From assembly GCA_015655415.1 (NCBI GenBank), contig JAATFB010000037.1:1-54444 (forward strand): DNA of 54,444 nt, given 5' to 3'. Position numbers and translations under genes: made by a program. This stretch comes from Actinomycetales bacterium (lineage in GTDB: Bacteria > Actinomycetota > Actinomycetes > Actinomycetales > Microbacteriaceae). Below the pieces are notes generated by a model that worked only from the letters and a program-made list of their open reading frames with translations, made no database searches and had not been told where the DNA came from. This document shows positions 35,273 to 43,915 of the stretch, piece by piece. Each line of letters starts with the position of its first letter. Positions within the stretch are counted from its first letter, which is position 1.

Positions 35273-36658
35273 CTAACGAGCCGATTCTGTGTCGAGCACA
35301 CGGATGCGTTCGAAGAGTGACCGGCAGTTCTCTACGAGGTAGGGAGTGCGTTCATCCGGACGCAGGGACTGGAAAACGAGATCATCGAGCGTGAGAGCAT
35401 TGACGTTGCGAACATCGAGAAACGCCGTTCGACTCCAGTCGGGATAGTAATTGGAAGAGACGTCCTCCTCAGACGACGCGGGATCGAGCAGTCGGTCCAC
35501 CACGTTCGGGTACTGGCTAGGGATCTCGGAATGTCGCACACCGCCTATAGACGTATAGCGAATGCGCGCTAGCGCGAGGCGTTCGATGGGGTGCTTCCGT
35601 TCCGCGTCCACCCGGATACCGTTGAACCGCGGGCTTCCCATGATGTCGTCGCCGAAACGATAATGCGTGTGCTCCATTTCCTCGTCGTCGACCGCGGAAA
35701 TATCGCTGATCGTCACGTCTCGCATGCGCCCGATCGCAGGCATCTCGTCGAGTTCGATTGAGCTGCCCAGGCCGTCCGGCTCGAAACGGTTGTTCAATAG
35801 GATGTAGATCGGCCGACTCACGTTCCGCATTGCGATGGTGTTGATGACTATGTTCTCGATCACGCCTCCTTCCGTGCACTCGATCTTGATACCCTCTCGC
35901 CACACTCGGGTCATGGTGCAGTTGCTGATCACCACATCCTGAATGGTTCCCATCGACTTCAGCCCGATTCGGATGCCCGCGCATAGCGACGTGAATGTGC
36001 AGTTCGTGATGTGCACGTTCCGCATCGGCCGGCCGGTGCCGCTCGACTGCAGGCAAAGGTTGTCGTCGGTGCCGACGAGCGAGCAGTTCGAGACCCAGAC
36101 GTCGCTGCAGTTGTCGAAGTCGAGGCCATCGCCATTGTGGCGAGAGTCATTGTAGACATGCACGCCGTCGATGTTGATGTGGTCGCTGTCGAGAAACGCC
36201 GTGGTCCATGAAGCAGCATCTCGCAGGCGAAGGTCCCGCATGCGGATCCTGGACGCACGCAGTAGGCGGATGAGCATGGGCCGGGCGTCGGACCCGGCAT
36301 TGGGAAACGAGGCCGCATTGCCGTTGATCTCGCCCGACCCGACGAGGGCGATATCGTGCACGTCTTCGGCGTATATGAGACAACGGTCGAGCGCCGCCTC
36401 GTTGCGATACCGCTGATGGTGAGTATCTTGAGCGTAGTCGTCGATGTCGGGACTGGCGAGCAGCACTGCGGACACATCCACGTGCAACGTCACCTGGTCG
36501 CGCAGGTAGAGCGTGCCGGTGAGAAACGTGCCGTGACTCAGTGCCACTGTGCCTCCTCCGGCTTGGGAGCAGGCGTCGATCGCTGACTGGATCGCCACCG
36601 TGTCCTTCGCGGAACCGTCTCCGGCCGCCCCCTGATCTCTCGGATCGATGATTGTCAC
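35273..36658 (-). CDS. GH28-like right-handed beta-helix glycosidase
   Basis: A 461-aa predicted polygalacturonase-fold enzyme acting on pectin-type or rhamnogalacturonan oligosaccharides. N-terminal DPRDQGAAGDGSAKDTVAIQ followed by IDACSQAGGGTV is the usual GH28 opening. The NTD-type box reads HNGDGLDFDNC near residue 164 and the DD box reads GTDDNLCLQ near 189, so the catalytic Asp residues appear kept. The GHG box is replaced by LCAGIRIGLKSMG and RIK by REGIKIE, as in divergent subgroups. There is no signal peptide, so it works on imported material. The GTG start overlaps the DUF2264 stop (GTGA). Base composition is visibly less GC-rich than that of its neighbours. Confidence 0.85.
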   Translation of the reverse strand: MTIIDPRDQGAAGDGSAKDTVAIQSAIDACSQAGGGTVALSHGTFLTGTLYLRDQVTLHVDVSAVLLASPDIDDYAQDTHHQRYRNEAALDRCLIYAEDVHDIALVGSGEINGNAASFPNAGSDARPMLIRLLRASRIRMRDLRLRDAASWTTAFLDSDHINIDGVHVYNDSRHNGDGLDFDNCSDVWVSNCSLVGTDDNLCLQSSGTGRPMRNVHITNCTFTSLCAGIRIGLKSMGTIQDVVISNCTMTRVWREGIKIECTEGGVIENIVINTIAMRNVSRPIYILLNNRFEPDGLGSSIELDEMPAIGRMRDVTISDISAVDDEEMEHTHYRFGDDIMGSPRFNGIRVDAERKHPIERLALARIRYTSIGGVRHSEIPSQYPNVVDRLLDPASSEEDVSSNYYPDWSRTAFLDVRNVNALTLDDLVFQSLRPDERTPYLVENCRSLFERIRVLDTESAR

Positions 36659-38577
36659 GTGGTGCGTCTCCTTGTGCTTCCGGGCGTGGTGCCCAACACG
36701 ATCCGCACCCTCATCTCACGTCCGTCTCCACCGCCCGGGAAGCGAGCCGCGGGCAGAAGCGATCGGTTGCCGAACGCGGTGGCGCCGGCGATCGAGCACA
36801 TGGGCACACCGTCGCCGTGCTCGACGGTCAGCATGCTGCGAAGCATCGATTCGCCGTCGCACACCGCAGACACGCCATCGCATCGCCCGACGACGGGGGA
36901 TGCAGCGGCGACGGCGTATCCCGTGAGAACGACGTCACCGTCGAACGGCGTGAGTATTCGGACTGACCTGACTTCCTCGTGGGCCGTGACCGTCGAGATG
37001 AGCTCTCCCTCCACGCGGAACGGAGCCTCGCCGGGCGCGCTGAGGAGGGAGAAACGCGCGGACCGCCGGGGACCGGCATCCTTTGACGTGCTCCTGATCG
37101 AGTCAACAACGGCCGGGAGGCCATCTGGGGTCATCACGACGACCGAGTTGTCGGGCAGCGATGCCTCGTCCCCTGGTGCGAGTTCGCGAAGCCGCAGCCG
37201 CGGATCGTTCCCGGGTGCGGTGGCAGGAACGGTAAGCGGAACCGGAACCGTCCGTCCGTCAAGCACAGGGGCGGTTGCCGATGAGTAGGCGAATCGCGCG
37301 TAGTTCGGATCGTCACGCAGGTCTTGGGAGTGCGGGTCTCTTTCCGCGAATCGACGGGTAGTCCCGGTGTTCACCAGACGGACTATTCCTGATTCACGCT
37401 CGCCTGCGAGGACCCATCCTGGCACCGGCTCGGGGCGCACGAAATCTGCGCTTTCGATCGGCAGAGGCACGTCCGGCTCGGTCCAGGTCGGGTGCTCCGG
37501 CGGAAGCAGAAGGCCCAGGAATGCCTTGCTCATCCAGTAGGGCGATCCCGGGCCGGAGTAGCGTTGTGCCATCGCAGGGAACTCGCGCGACCAGCCGAGA
37601 CTGAGCCGTCCGGCGGCGGCGTCCACGGCCGGGTCGAAGTAGGCGAGCACAGCACTCGACGCCCGTCGAATGAGGCCGGGCTGGATGCCGGCCAGCGCTG
37701 GGCCGGAAACCGACTCGCGCTCATGTAGTGCAGCCGCCCAGAGCGACGAGACCATGGCGGCGCGATACGTGAGCGAGCGCCCTTGGAACACTGGGCCGCC
37801 GTCACCACCGATCATATGGACAAGGCTCTGCACGTGCTGCACGGATCGGGCCCGAAAGCGCGCGGCGCGCTCGCGATCGAGCGCATCGCCCTCCATCCGC
37901 GCCCACAGCAGCGGATACATATTCATCGACCAGGCGTTGTAATAGTCGAATTTCGTGGCGTCGCTGTCTCCACCGTCGGAGTACCAGCCGTCTCCGCGAT
38001 AGTACGACTCGATCGCGTCCAGGTCGTGCATCGTCTGACTGGGGCTGATGTCCCAGCCGACCGAGCGGAGAAAGGCGTGCGTGAGCACGCGGAACAGCAG
38101 CCAATTGCCGTTGATCCCGCTTCGTGAGACATTTGCAAGCAATTGCTCGCCGACCCGCTGCTGAAGGTCGGGAGTGAAGTGGTGCCAGATCCAGCGTCGC
38201 GTCTCGAAGAGCCCGAATGCGAGGGAGCCCGTCTCGACCATGGCCTGGGGCGTCTCCCGCCCATCCGGCCAGTGCTCAGGGTGGCGGCGGTCGACCCCCG
38301 TCGCGAAGCCGCGCGCATATCGCTCCGCGAGTTCATCGCGTCGAGTGGGCTCGGCAAAGGGGATGCGGCATGCCGCAAGCCAGAATGTGCGCGCAAACCC
38401 TTCCATTCCGTCGCTGCGTCCGCCCGTGGCCGACGCGGGCCCAGGGAGGCGGAACTGCGCACCCGACGGAGTCTGGAAAGAGGAAGCGGCCTCGAGGAGG
38501 CGATCTGCACGACGTTCCCAGTCGCTGCGGCGCCAACCCCGACCTGGTGCTTCTTCGGCCGTCCGTATCACGCTCAT
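36655..38577 (-). CDS. DUF2264 protein (possible beta-glucuronidase-type glycosidase)
   Basis: A 640-aa protein with a DUF2264 domain over residues about 20-390: GGRSDGMEGFARTFWLAACR near 51, GSLAFGLFETRRWIWHHFTP, NGNWLLFRVLTHAFLRSVGW, YYRGDGWYSDGGD near 192, and SREFPAMAQRYSGPGSPYWM near 328. The domain is an (alpha/alpha)6 toroid, and some members have been assigned to a glycoside hydrolase family with beta-glucuronidase activity (recalled, not checked). A C-terminal beta-sandwich follows. It is cytoplasmic, first in its operon, and overlaps the GH28-like gene by 4 bp. Together they suggest degradation of a glucuronic- or galacturonic-acid-containing glycan. The start has GAGGG 10 bases upstream. 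Confidence 0.85.
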   Translation of the reverse strand: MSVIRTAEEAPGRGWRRSDWERRADRLLEAASSFQTPSGAQFRLPGPASATGGRSDGMEGFARTFWLAACRIPFAEPTRRDELAERYARGFATGVDRRHPEHWPDGRETPQAMVETGSLAFGLFETRRWIWHHFTPDLQQRVGEQLLANVSRSGINGNWLLFRVLTHAFLRSVGWDISPSQTMHDLDAIESYYRGDGWYSDGGDSDATKFDYYNAWSMNMYPLLWARMEGDALDRERAARFRARSVQHVQSLVHMIGGDGGPVFQGRSLTYRAAMVSSLWAAALHERESVSGPALAGIQPGLIRRASSAVLAYFDPAVDAAAGRLSLGWSREFPAMAQRYSGPGSPYWMSKAFLGLLLPPEHPTWTEPDVPLPIESADFVRPEPVPGWVLAGERESGIVRLVNTGTTRRFAERDPHSQDLRDDPNYARFAYSSATAPVLDGRTVPVPLTVPATAPGNDPRLRLRELAPGDEASLPDNSVVVMTPDGLPAVVDSIRSTSKDAGPRRSARFSLLSAPGEAPFRVEGELISTVTAHEEVRSVRILTPFDGDVVLTGYAVAAASPVVGRCDGVSAVCDGESMLRSMLTVEHGDGVPMCSIAGATAFGNRSLLPAARFPGGGDGREMRVRIVLGTTPGSTRRRTT

Positions 38578-38740
38578 CGGTCGCCCTCACGGGTCGTGGA
38601 TTGTCTCGGGAACTTGGCGCATCGCCGTCGCGCCCGGCTGCCCTGCACGCGGAAGCGACCCGTCATCGCGTGCCGAGGGCCGTGCTTGTCTGTCATCGTT
38701 CCTCTCTGCGTGGTGCCTCTTCCTCCGGGGCGCCGTCTCT

Positions 38741-38770
38741 GAAACTAGTTACAATCGAGGCCCAACGCAA
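38741..38770 (-). promoter_or_regulatory. Promoter and operator of the DUF2264/GH28 operon
   Basis: On the minus strand TTGCGT (38770-38765), a 17-bp spacer and TAGTTT (38747-38742) form the promoter, and the operator GAAACTAGTTAC (38741-38752) covers the -10 box. The bases CGATTGTAACTAGTTTC are shared exactly with the promoter at 29539. The leader to the DUF2264 start is about 155 nt; nothing else was recognised in 38771-39019. Confidence 0.78.
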
Positions 38771-39019
38771 CTGACAGTCACCCGTGTTCGTCCCCGCACG
38801 GGACAGCCTGATTGCGGGTGTCTCGTGCGGCGGACGGGCTGCGGAACATGGCATGATGGACGCTGGCCGACGCTCTCTTCGTTCGCCTGCTCCAGCGACT
38901 GCTCTGCGAGTCGGCCGGCCGGACGGCCTGCTGAACGTCGCCTCCTTTTTCTCGCCCTGCGGGACCGGCGTCGACGATGAGGTGGCCGGGCATGGCGAAG
39001 CGGGGGCCTGGGCCGGTCA

Positions 39020-39760
39020 TCAGTCATGGCCACGGTCGGCACGAGTGCGGCGGCGGAAGACGAAGGCCGTGATCAGTGCGCCAGCGAGGAAGATTGCCGC
39101 CGACCACCAGAATGCTGTCGTGTAGCTGGCCATCTGCGCGTGCGTCAGGACTGCCGCTGATGGCGGGTTCGTCGTGGCGTGCGAGGTCGTGTAGTCGGTG
39201 GCGGCGGTGGCGGCGAGGGTGTTGAGTACGGCGATTCCGATGGCGACTCCGATCTGCTGCGCGGTGGAGACGACCGCCGACGCGACGCCGGCGTGGTCTG
39301 CCCTCACGCCGAGGGTCGCGGTCTGGATAGAGGCCGGCATCGCCAGCCCCATGCCGATGCCGAGGACGATCAGCCCTGGGAGCCCGCCTGTCAGGTAGGT
39401 GCTGTCGATGTCGAGTTGTGCGAGCAGCACATCCCTATTCCCGCGGGCACGAGTAGCTTCGGACCCAGGCGCGGCAGTAGCAGGTTCGAGGACGGCTGCG
39501 CGACCACGGCGAGGACGACGATCTGCGGCAGGAACGCCAGGCCCGTCTGCCGGGGTGTGTAGTCGAGCATCGTCTGCAGGTAGTAGGTGCCGAAACAGGA
39601 ACGCTCCGAACATTCCGGCGCCGTTGGCCAGGATCGCGAGGAATGCTGCTCCTCGGTTGCGATCGATGATCACCGTGAGCGGCAGCAGCGCGCGAGCACC
39701 GGCCATTCGCTGTCGGGTGACGAACAGGATCAGCAGGATCCCGGACGCGATCAAGGGCGG
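39020..39760 (-). pseudogene. MFS drug/H+ antiporter fragment (DHA2/EmrB type), frameshifted
   Basis: The C-terminal part of an EmrB/QacA-type transporter. The downstream frame reads QLDIDSTYLTGGLPGLIVLG, MGLAMPASIQTATLG, HAGVASAVVSTAQQIGVAIG and ends with a basic tail. The upstream part (LLPLTVIIDRNRGAAFLAIL, then ANGAGMFGAF) is in the same frame, but the segment between (about 39440-39600) makes sense only in another frame (YLQTMLDYTPRQTG, AFLPQIVVLAVVAQP). Two compensating frameshifts therefore break the gene, and the N-terminal half is absent because the IS481 element begins at the break. It is not functional. Confidence 0.8.
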
Positions 39761-40707
39761 CTAGGTGTGATGTCCAGGGGCGTTGTTTCGGCGACACGGC
39801 TGTGAGGAGTTGAGGGGCGAGGGCCTCCGGTTGTGATGTGGAGCTGTTCAAGGAACCGCTTCACAACCTGGGGGTCCTCGTGTCCCACGCTAACGCTGCT
39901 CTGACCCCTCGCGCCCGTCTCCGGCTGGCGCGCCCGATCGTGGAGGACGGCTGGCCGCCGTCGGTCGCGGCGAAGATGTTCATGGTCTCGCCCGTCACCG
40001 CCCGCAAATGGGCGCAACGGTATCGAGCCGAAGGACCGGCCGGGATGGCGGACCGGTCCAGCCGGCCACGATCGATGCCGACGAGGACGCCACTGCCGCA
40101 GGTCAAGCGGATCGTGAGGCGGCGGTGGCGACGCCGCCTCGGCCCGGTCCAGATCGCCGGCGAGCTCAGGCTTCCCGCCTCGACCGTCCACGCGGTCCTG
40201 GTGCGCTGCCGCATCAACAGACTCCAAGCGATCGATCGGGTCACTGGTGAACCGATCCGCCGTTACGAGCATGATCATCCCGGCTCGCTGATCCATGTCG
40301 ACGTCACGAAGTTCGGCAACGTTCCCGACGGTGGCGGCTGGCGGTTCCTCGGACGCGTCCAGGGCGAACGCAACCGCGAGGCCACCGCCACCCGCACGAA
40401 GAGCAGGAACGACCGTTACGAGCCACGGTTGGGCACCGCGTTCGTGCACACCGTCATCGACGACCACTCCCGCGTCGCCTACGCCGAGATCTGCTCTGAC
40501 GAGAAGGCGGAGACTGCGATCGGAGTCCTCCGCCGCGCGGTGTCCTGGTTCGCCGAACGTGGCGTCACCGTCGAGCGGGTCCTCTCGGACAACGGCTCGG
40601 CCTACAAGTCATACGCCTGGCGCGATACCTGCGCAGAGCTCGGGACCACTGCGAAGAAGACCCGCCCCCCTACCGCCCACAGACCAACGGCAAGATCGAA
40701 CGCTTGT
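39760..40707 (+). mobile_element. IS481-family insertion sequence, 3' truncated
   Basis: The left end starts TGTGATGTCCAGGGG at 39766, directly after GCTAGG, which fits the CTAG-centred target preference known for IS481. The transposase occupies most of the element. The right end is missing: the sequence switches at about 40707 to the end of an IS3-type element (TGTCCCGCGTCAAG). No second CTAG target copy was found. Confidence 0.8.
39838..40706 (+). pseudogene. IS481 transposase, frameshifted and truncated
   Basis: The N-terminus has the helix-turn-helix (GWPPSVAAKMFMVSPVTARK followed by WAQRYRAEG) and the full rve core up to the second catalytic Asp (HVDVTKFGNVPDGGG; VHTVIDDHSRVAYAEICSDE; VLSDNGSAYKS). 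Near 40660 a C run is two bases longer than the reading needs: after KKTRP the expected YRPQTNGKIER continues in another frame. It then ends at the junction with the IS3 remnant, losing the region that would hold the rest of the DDE domain. The start at 39838 may be extended; VSHANAALTPRARLRLARPI is where family similarity begins. Confidence 0.85.
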
Positions 40708-41165
40708 GTCCCGCGTCAAGTAGTTGGCAGGGTTTCTTCGATTTCGAAGTTGGGGTTGGTGGTGCCGGCGTAGACGTCAGCGGGGCGGTTCCAGGCGACC
40801 GCTTCGTGCGGGCGAACGTGGTTGTAGTCGTGCCGGTAAGCGTTCACGTGCTCGAGGAGCTGGAGGCCTTCGTCGACCTCCTCTCGGAACAGCCACTCGT
40901 ACTTCATCGTCCCGACGCCGCGTTCGCGTGACCCGTTCTGCCCCGGCGTGCGAACCCTCGTGCGAACATGCCGCAGCTCGGGGTGGACTGCGATGAACGC
41001 TTCAAACGTGAACGAGCGGAACGGGCCGCCGTTATCGGTCACGATCGTCAGAACCGGCAGGATCTCCCCGGTCTGCTCGTCGACCTGACAGTCATCGATC
41101 AGCGGGTGACCGAGCAGCGCTTCTGCTTCAGCGAGAGCGAGCTCGACGGCCGCGACCGCGTCGTG
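40708..41165 (-). pseudogene. IS3-family transposase (OrfB) C-terminal remnant
   Basis: The minus-strand frame reads VAAVELALAEAEALLGHPL, PVLTIVTDNGGPFRSFTFEA, HPELRHVRTRVRTPGQNGSR, GTMKYEWLFREEVDEGLQLL and RPHEAVAWNRPADVYAG, ending at 40716. This is the DDE core end of an IS3-type integrase. The N-terminal half is missing: at about 41165 the sequence passes into a plus-strand SnoaL-type gene. The element end at 40708 abuts the truncated IS481. Confidence 0.75.
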
Positions 41166-41516
41166 CATGTTCGCGGCATCGACGAGATCTGGGACCAGGA
41201 CCTTCAATGGCACGGCGGCAGCATGGGCGACATCCACGGCCTCGCTGAGTACAAGGCCTACATGGCCGCCGGCGCCTTCGAGGGCATGCACCTCGACGTT
41301 AAGGAGACCATCGTCGCGGGCGACAATGTCGTCGTCCGTCTCACGAACTCCGGCATCCAGGTCGGCGAGTTCATGGGTGCCGCCACCACCGGGGCGCACG
41401 CCGAATGGCTCGGCATCGGCATCTACACCGTCGAGAACGGCAAGATCACTGAGGGATGGTTCGGCGAGGACATCCTCGGCATGCTCGCCCAACTCGGACT
41501 CGTCAGGCTGCGATAG
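41166..41516 (+). pseudogene. SnoaL-like (NTF2-fold) protein, 5' truncated
   Basis: The frame reads IDEIWDQDLQWHGGSMGDIH, GLAEYKAYMAAGAFEGMHLD, VKETIVAGDNVVVRLTNSGI and GIGIYTVENGKITEGWFGED before TAG, the second half of a SnoaL/ester-cyclase-type small NTF2-fold protein. The open frame extends upstream to 40968 only because it runs antiparallel through the IS3 remnant, so that start is not genuine. The first helices of the fold are lost. A chimeric product is conceivable but unlikely to work. Confidence 0.7.
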
Positions 41517-41734
41517 CAGTGGCCGCTCGACCGTGACGCCGCCAGGCAGGAGCATCACACGTTGCACGCGGCCCGTCGGGTCCACAGCCGTTCGCGACGG
41601 TCAACAGTTCGCCAGCGGCTGGGCGGCTCGTCGGGAGTCGGAAAGAGGTGTCAAACCTGTCTCGCCCGGGCCTATCACCTCAGCTGTTCCCGTCGTCTCG
41701 GGCCGCTTGTCTGCGGGACTACGGGGTTTTCGAC

Positions 41735-41832
41735 TCGTCAGGCGCTCCGGAGCAGATCGCCGCGTGGTTGCGGCGCAGCTTCCCCGGCGAGCCGCAGTGG
41801 TGGATCTCCCACGACGCCATCTGCCGCCACCT
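41735..41832 (+). pseudogene. IS30-family transposase scrap
   Basis: The short translation APEQIAAWLRRSFPGEPQWW and ISHDAICRHL resembles the IS30 segment PEQIxGWLRxxFPxxPxxxVSHETIYR. About 33 codons are recognisable. The flanks (41517-41734 and 41833-42001) show nothing else. Confidence 0.6.
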
Positions 41833-42001
41833 GACGTCTCGACCCGGCTCGAGCTGCGTCCGCGTTGACATCGCATCTGCGTACAGGGCGTCAGGTCCGA
41901 GCCTCTCGTCTGGCGCGGTGGAGCGGGGGGCGCTACCCGGACTGAGCACCGGCCGGCTCCTCGGCCCGCTCGCGACCTGAATCCGCACGAGAAGGGATCT
42001 T

Positions 42002-42431
42002 TCAACGGGCAGGCGTGTTCGGCGTGAGCTCGTCAGCGTGGGACGAGATCTCGCGGCCGTAGAGCGGCAGCGTCGGCGTGAGTGCTTTGAGTGCGATGCG
42101 GAGAGCAGCACCAGGTTGACCAGCGTCGTAGAGTGCCAGCGCGAGGAACGCCTGGCCCTCAGCTCCGGCCACTGTTTCCGGCGCAAAGTGTCGCAGCAAG
42201 TCGATGGCTGCTTGCGCATCTCCGGCGTTACGGAGCGAGCTGGCCAGCTGGATAAGTGCTTGTGGACGCCTGTCGCCAGAAAGCCCGTTCGGGAGAGCCT
42301 TGCGGTACAGCGGGATCGCCAGCCGGACGCTCCTGAAGAAGCGAGCTCATCTCTGCGACCACGAGGTCCGGGTTGCTGTCGTCGGCCGACTCTTGAAAAT
42401 GATCGACTCGGTCGTTCCAGGACGCGGTCAT
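42002..42431 (-). pseudogene. TPR-repeat protein, internally deleted and frameshifted
   Basis: The N-terminal frame from ATG 42431 reads MTASWNDRVDHFQESADDSN and LVVAEMSSLLQERPAG. The sequence then continues in another frame as IPLYRKALPNGLSGDRRPQA, LIQLASSLRNAGDAQAAIDL, LRHFAPETVAGAEGQAFLAL and LPLYGREISSHADELT. This is a tetratricopeptide protein common in actinobacteria, in which about one repeat arm (EALYEWASVHDFLGRE-like) is missing at the break near 42335. It is probably inactive. Confidence 0.75.
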
Positions 42432-42731
42432 GGAACCATGATGGCAGGGCAGGCGACGTGCTCGTTGGACTGTCGTTCGCCGTGCACGATGGCCAGACCG
42501 ATGCCCCAAGCGAGCGCTGGGTCACCAGCACGCGTACACGCCACACGAATAAATTCACGATGACGGCGCCACATCTGCGGCACAGAATCTGTGAGCGGGA
42601 CGAAGGTCGGCTCCGTGCGCGTTTCTGCTCCGGAGTCCGACCCCACCAGGGGATGAAGAGACACGAACCGGCGGTCCGTCGCATCCGGGAGCCTCGTGAC
42701 GGCGGCGGGCCCGACGACCTGTGCGCTGCAG

Positions 42732-42737
42732 TACCCT
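42732..42737 (+). promoter_or_regulatory. Candidate -10 box of the HAD gene
   Basis: TACCCT fits TAnnnT and puts the start near 42744, giving a 45-nt leader with GAGGAGAG before ATG 42789. Nothing else was recognised in 42432-42788. Confidence 0.4.
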
Positions 42738-42788
42738 GAGCCGTGTCGGCCCGCGGCGGCGGAGCGGTCTGCGAGGAGAGCGAGTCCC

Positions 42789-43463
42789 ATGTCCCAGCCC
42801 CCAGGCGTTGCCTTCTTCGACGTCGACGAGACGGTGGTCTCGGTGCGCACGCTGGAATCCTTCCTGCTCCACTACCTGAAGGTCGTGCCCTCGATGATCT
42901 CCGCCGACCGGCTGCGGGAGCTCGGCCAGCAGGTGGTGCATCTCAGCCGTGCCGAGTTCAACCGCCGCTACTTCCGCATCTGGGCGGGGCAGCCGCAGGA
43001 GGGCGTACTGGAGGCGGGACGCCGTTGGTACGCGGAGGCGTCGGCGCAGCCGGGGTTCTTCCGGCCCAACGTGCTGGAGCGGCTCCGCGAGCACCAGGCC
43101 GCCGGCGACCGCGTCGTGCTCGTGTCGGGATCGTTCGATCCCCCGTTGCGTCCGCTCGCCGACGACCTCGGCGTCGACATGCTGTTCTGCACGCGGCTGG
43201 AGGTGCACGACGGCCGCTACACCGGTGCCATCAGCGAGGCGATGATCGACGACGACAAGCGTCGCGCGGTCGAGGCATACCTGTCCACGCTCGGCACCGT
43301 CTCGCAGACCTGGGGCTACGGCGACCATCCGAGCGACCTGCCGCTTCTCGAGCGGGTCGGCCGCCCCGTGGTTGTCGGGTCCGATCCCGCGCTGGTCGCG
43401 CTCGCCGAGCAACGATCCTGGCCCGTCATGCCGATCGACCTGCCGCTGGCACCACGGGGCTGA
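42789..43463 (+). CDS. HAD-IB family phosphatase (SerB-like)
   Basis: A 224-aa haloacid-dehalogenase-superfamily hydrolase that should remove phosphate from a small molecule in the cytosol. Motif I is VAFFDVDETVVS near residue 7 (a DxDxT nucleophile motif), motif II Ser is in VVLVSGSFDPPL near 115, a Lys lies in DDDKRRAVEAYL, and motif III is TWGYGDHPSDLPLLERVG near 177. A helical cap lies between motifs I and II. The start is chosen for GAGGAGAG upstream; an overlapping frame beginning at 42743 has no similarity. The substrate is unknown. Phosphatases of this kind act in several pathways, so a link to the butyrolactone genes nearby is only a possibility. Confidence 0.85.
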   Translation: MSQPPGVAFFDVDETVVSVRTLESFLLHYLKVVPSMISADRLRELGQQVVHLSRAEFNRRYFRIWAGQPQEGVLEAGRRWYAEASAQPGFFRPNVLERLREHQAAGDRVVLVSGSFDPPLRPLADDLGVDMLFCTRLEVHDGRYTGAISEAMIDDDKRRAVEAYLSTLGTVSQTWGYGDHPSDLPLLERVGRPVVVGSDPALVALAEQRSWPVMPIDLPLAPRG

Positions 43464-43540
43464 CGGGCCGTTCACGCCGGCCACGGAACACGATACGGTG
43501 AGCATTACTCCTTTCTCTCTCTCGTCTCTGAAGGATCCGG

Positions 43541-43897
43541 ATGCCATCGATCTCCGCGGCCCTGAACGACCTGCTCAACGACACCGGCCTGCCGGTGGAC
43601 GAGGCGTTGGATCGGCACTTCGCCGAGGACTTCCGGCAGAGCACCAACGGCGAATGGCTCGATCGCGCCGGCTTCGCGGAGCAGATGACCCGGCTGCGGA
43701 CGATCCTCGACCACGTCGACATCCGCGTCCTGGCCGAGTTGACGCAGGGATCCGCGTACGCGGAACGGCACATCCTCACGGCCACGCAGCGCGGCGGCTC
43801 GACCGCCTCTCAGGAGGTGTACCTCTTCGCCGAGATCGCCGACGACGGCAGGTTCGCGTCTCTCGAGGAGCTCGTCCGCCCGCTTCCCCAGTCCTGA
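43541..43897 (+). CDS. NTF2-like small protein
   Basis: A 118-aa protein with the NTF2/SnoaL-like cone fold pattern: N-terminal helix with LNDLLNDTGLPVDEALDRHF, then FRQSTNGEWLDRAGFAEQMT, and four beta segments (VDIRVLAELTQGSAYAERHI; SQEVYLFAEIADDGRFASLE). Such proteins bind small hydrophobic ligands or act as enzymes, and no active-site residues can be assigned. TACGGT at about 43494 is a possible -10 box, and GAAGGA precedes the ATG. It is convergent with the single-domain response regulator and separated from it by 18 bp. Confidence 0.7.
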   Translation: MPSISAALNDLLNDTGLPVDEALDRHFAEDFRQSTNGEWLDRAGFAEQMTRLRTILDHVDIRVLAELTQGSAYAERHILTATQRGGSTASQEVYLFAEIADDGRFASLEELVRPLPQS

Positions 43898-43915
43898 GCG
43901 ACTGGGCGCGGAGCC

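Noticed and set aside
34484-35320. A 278-codon plus-strand frame
   Set aside because: The composition is Arg/Pro/Ala-rich without a motif, no start signal is seen, and it begins inside the terminator hairpin region.
40968-41165. The upstream part of the SnoaL-type frame as a fused domain
   Set aside because: It is only the antisense reading of the IS3-type transposase fragment.
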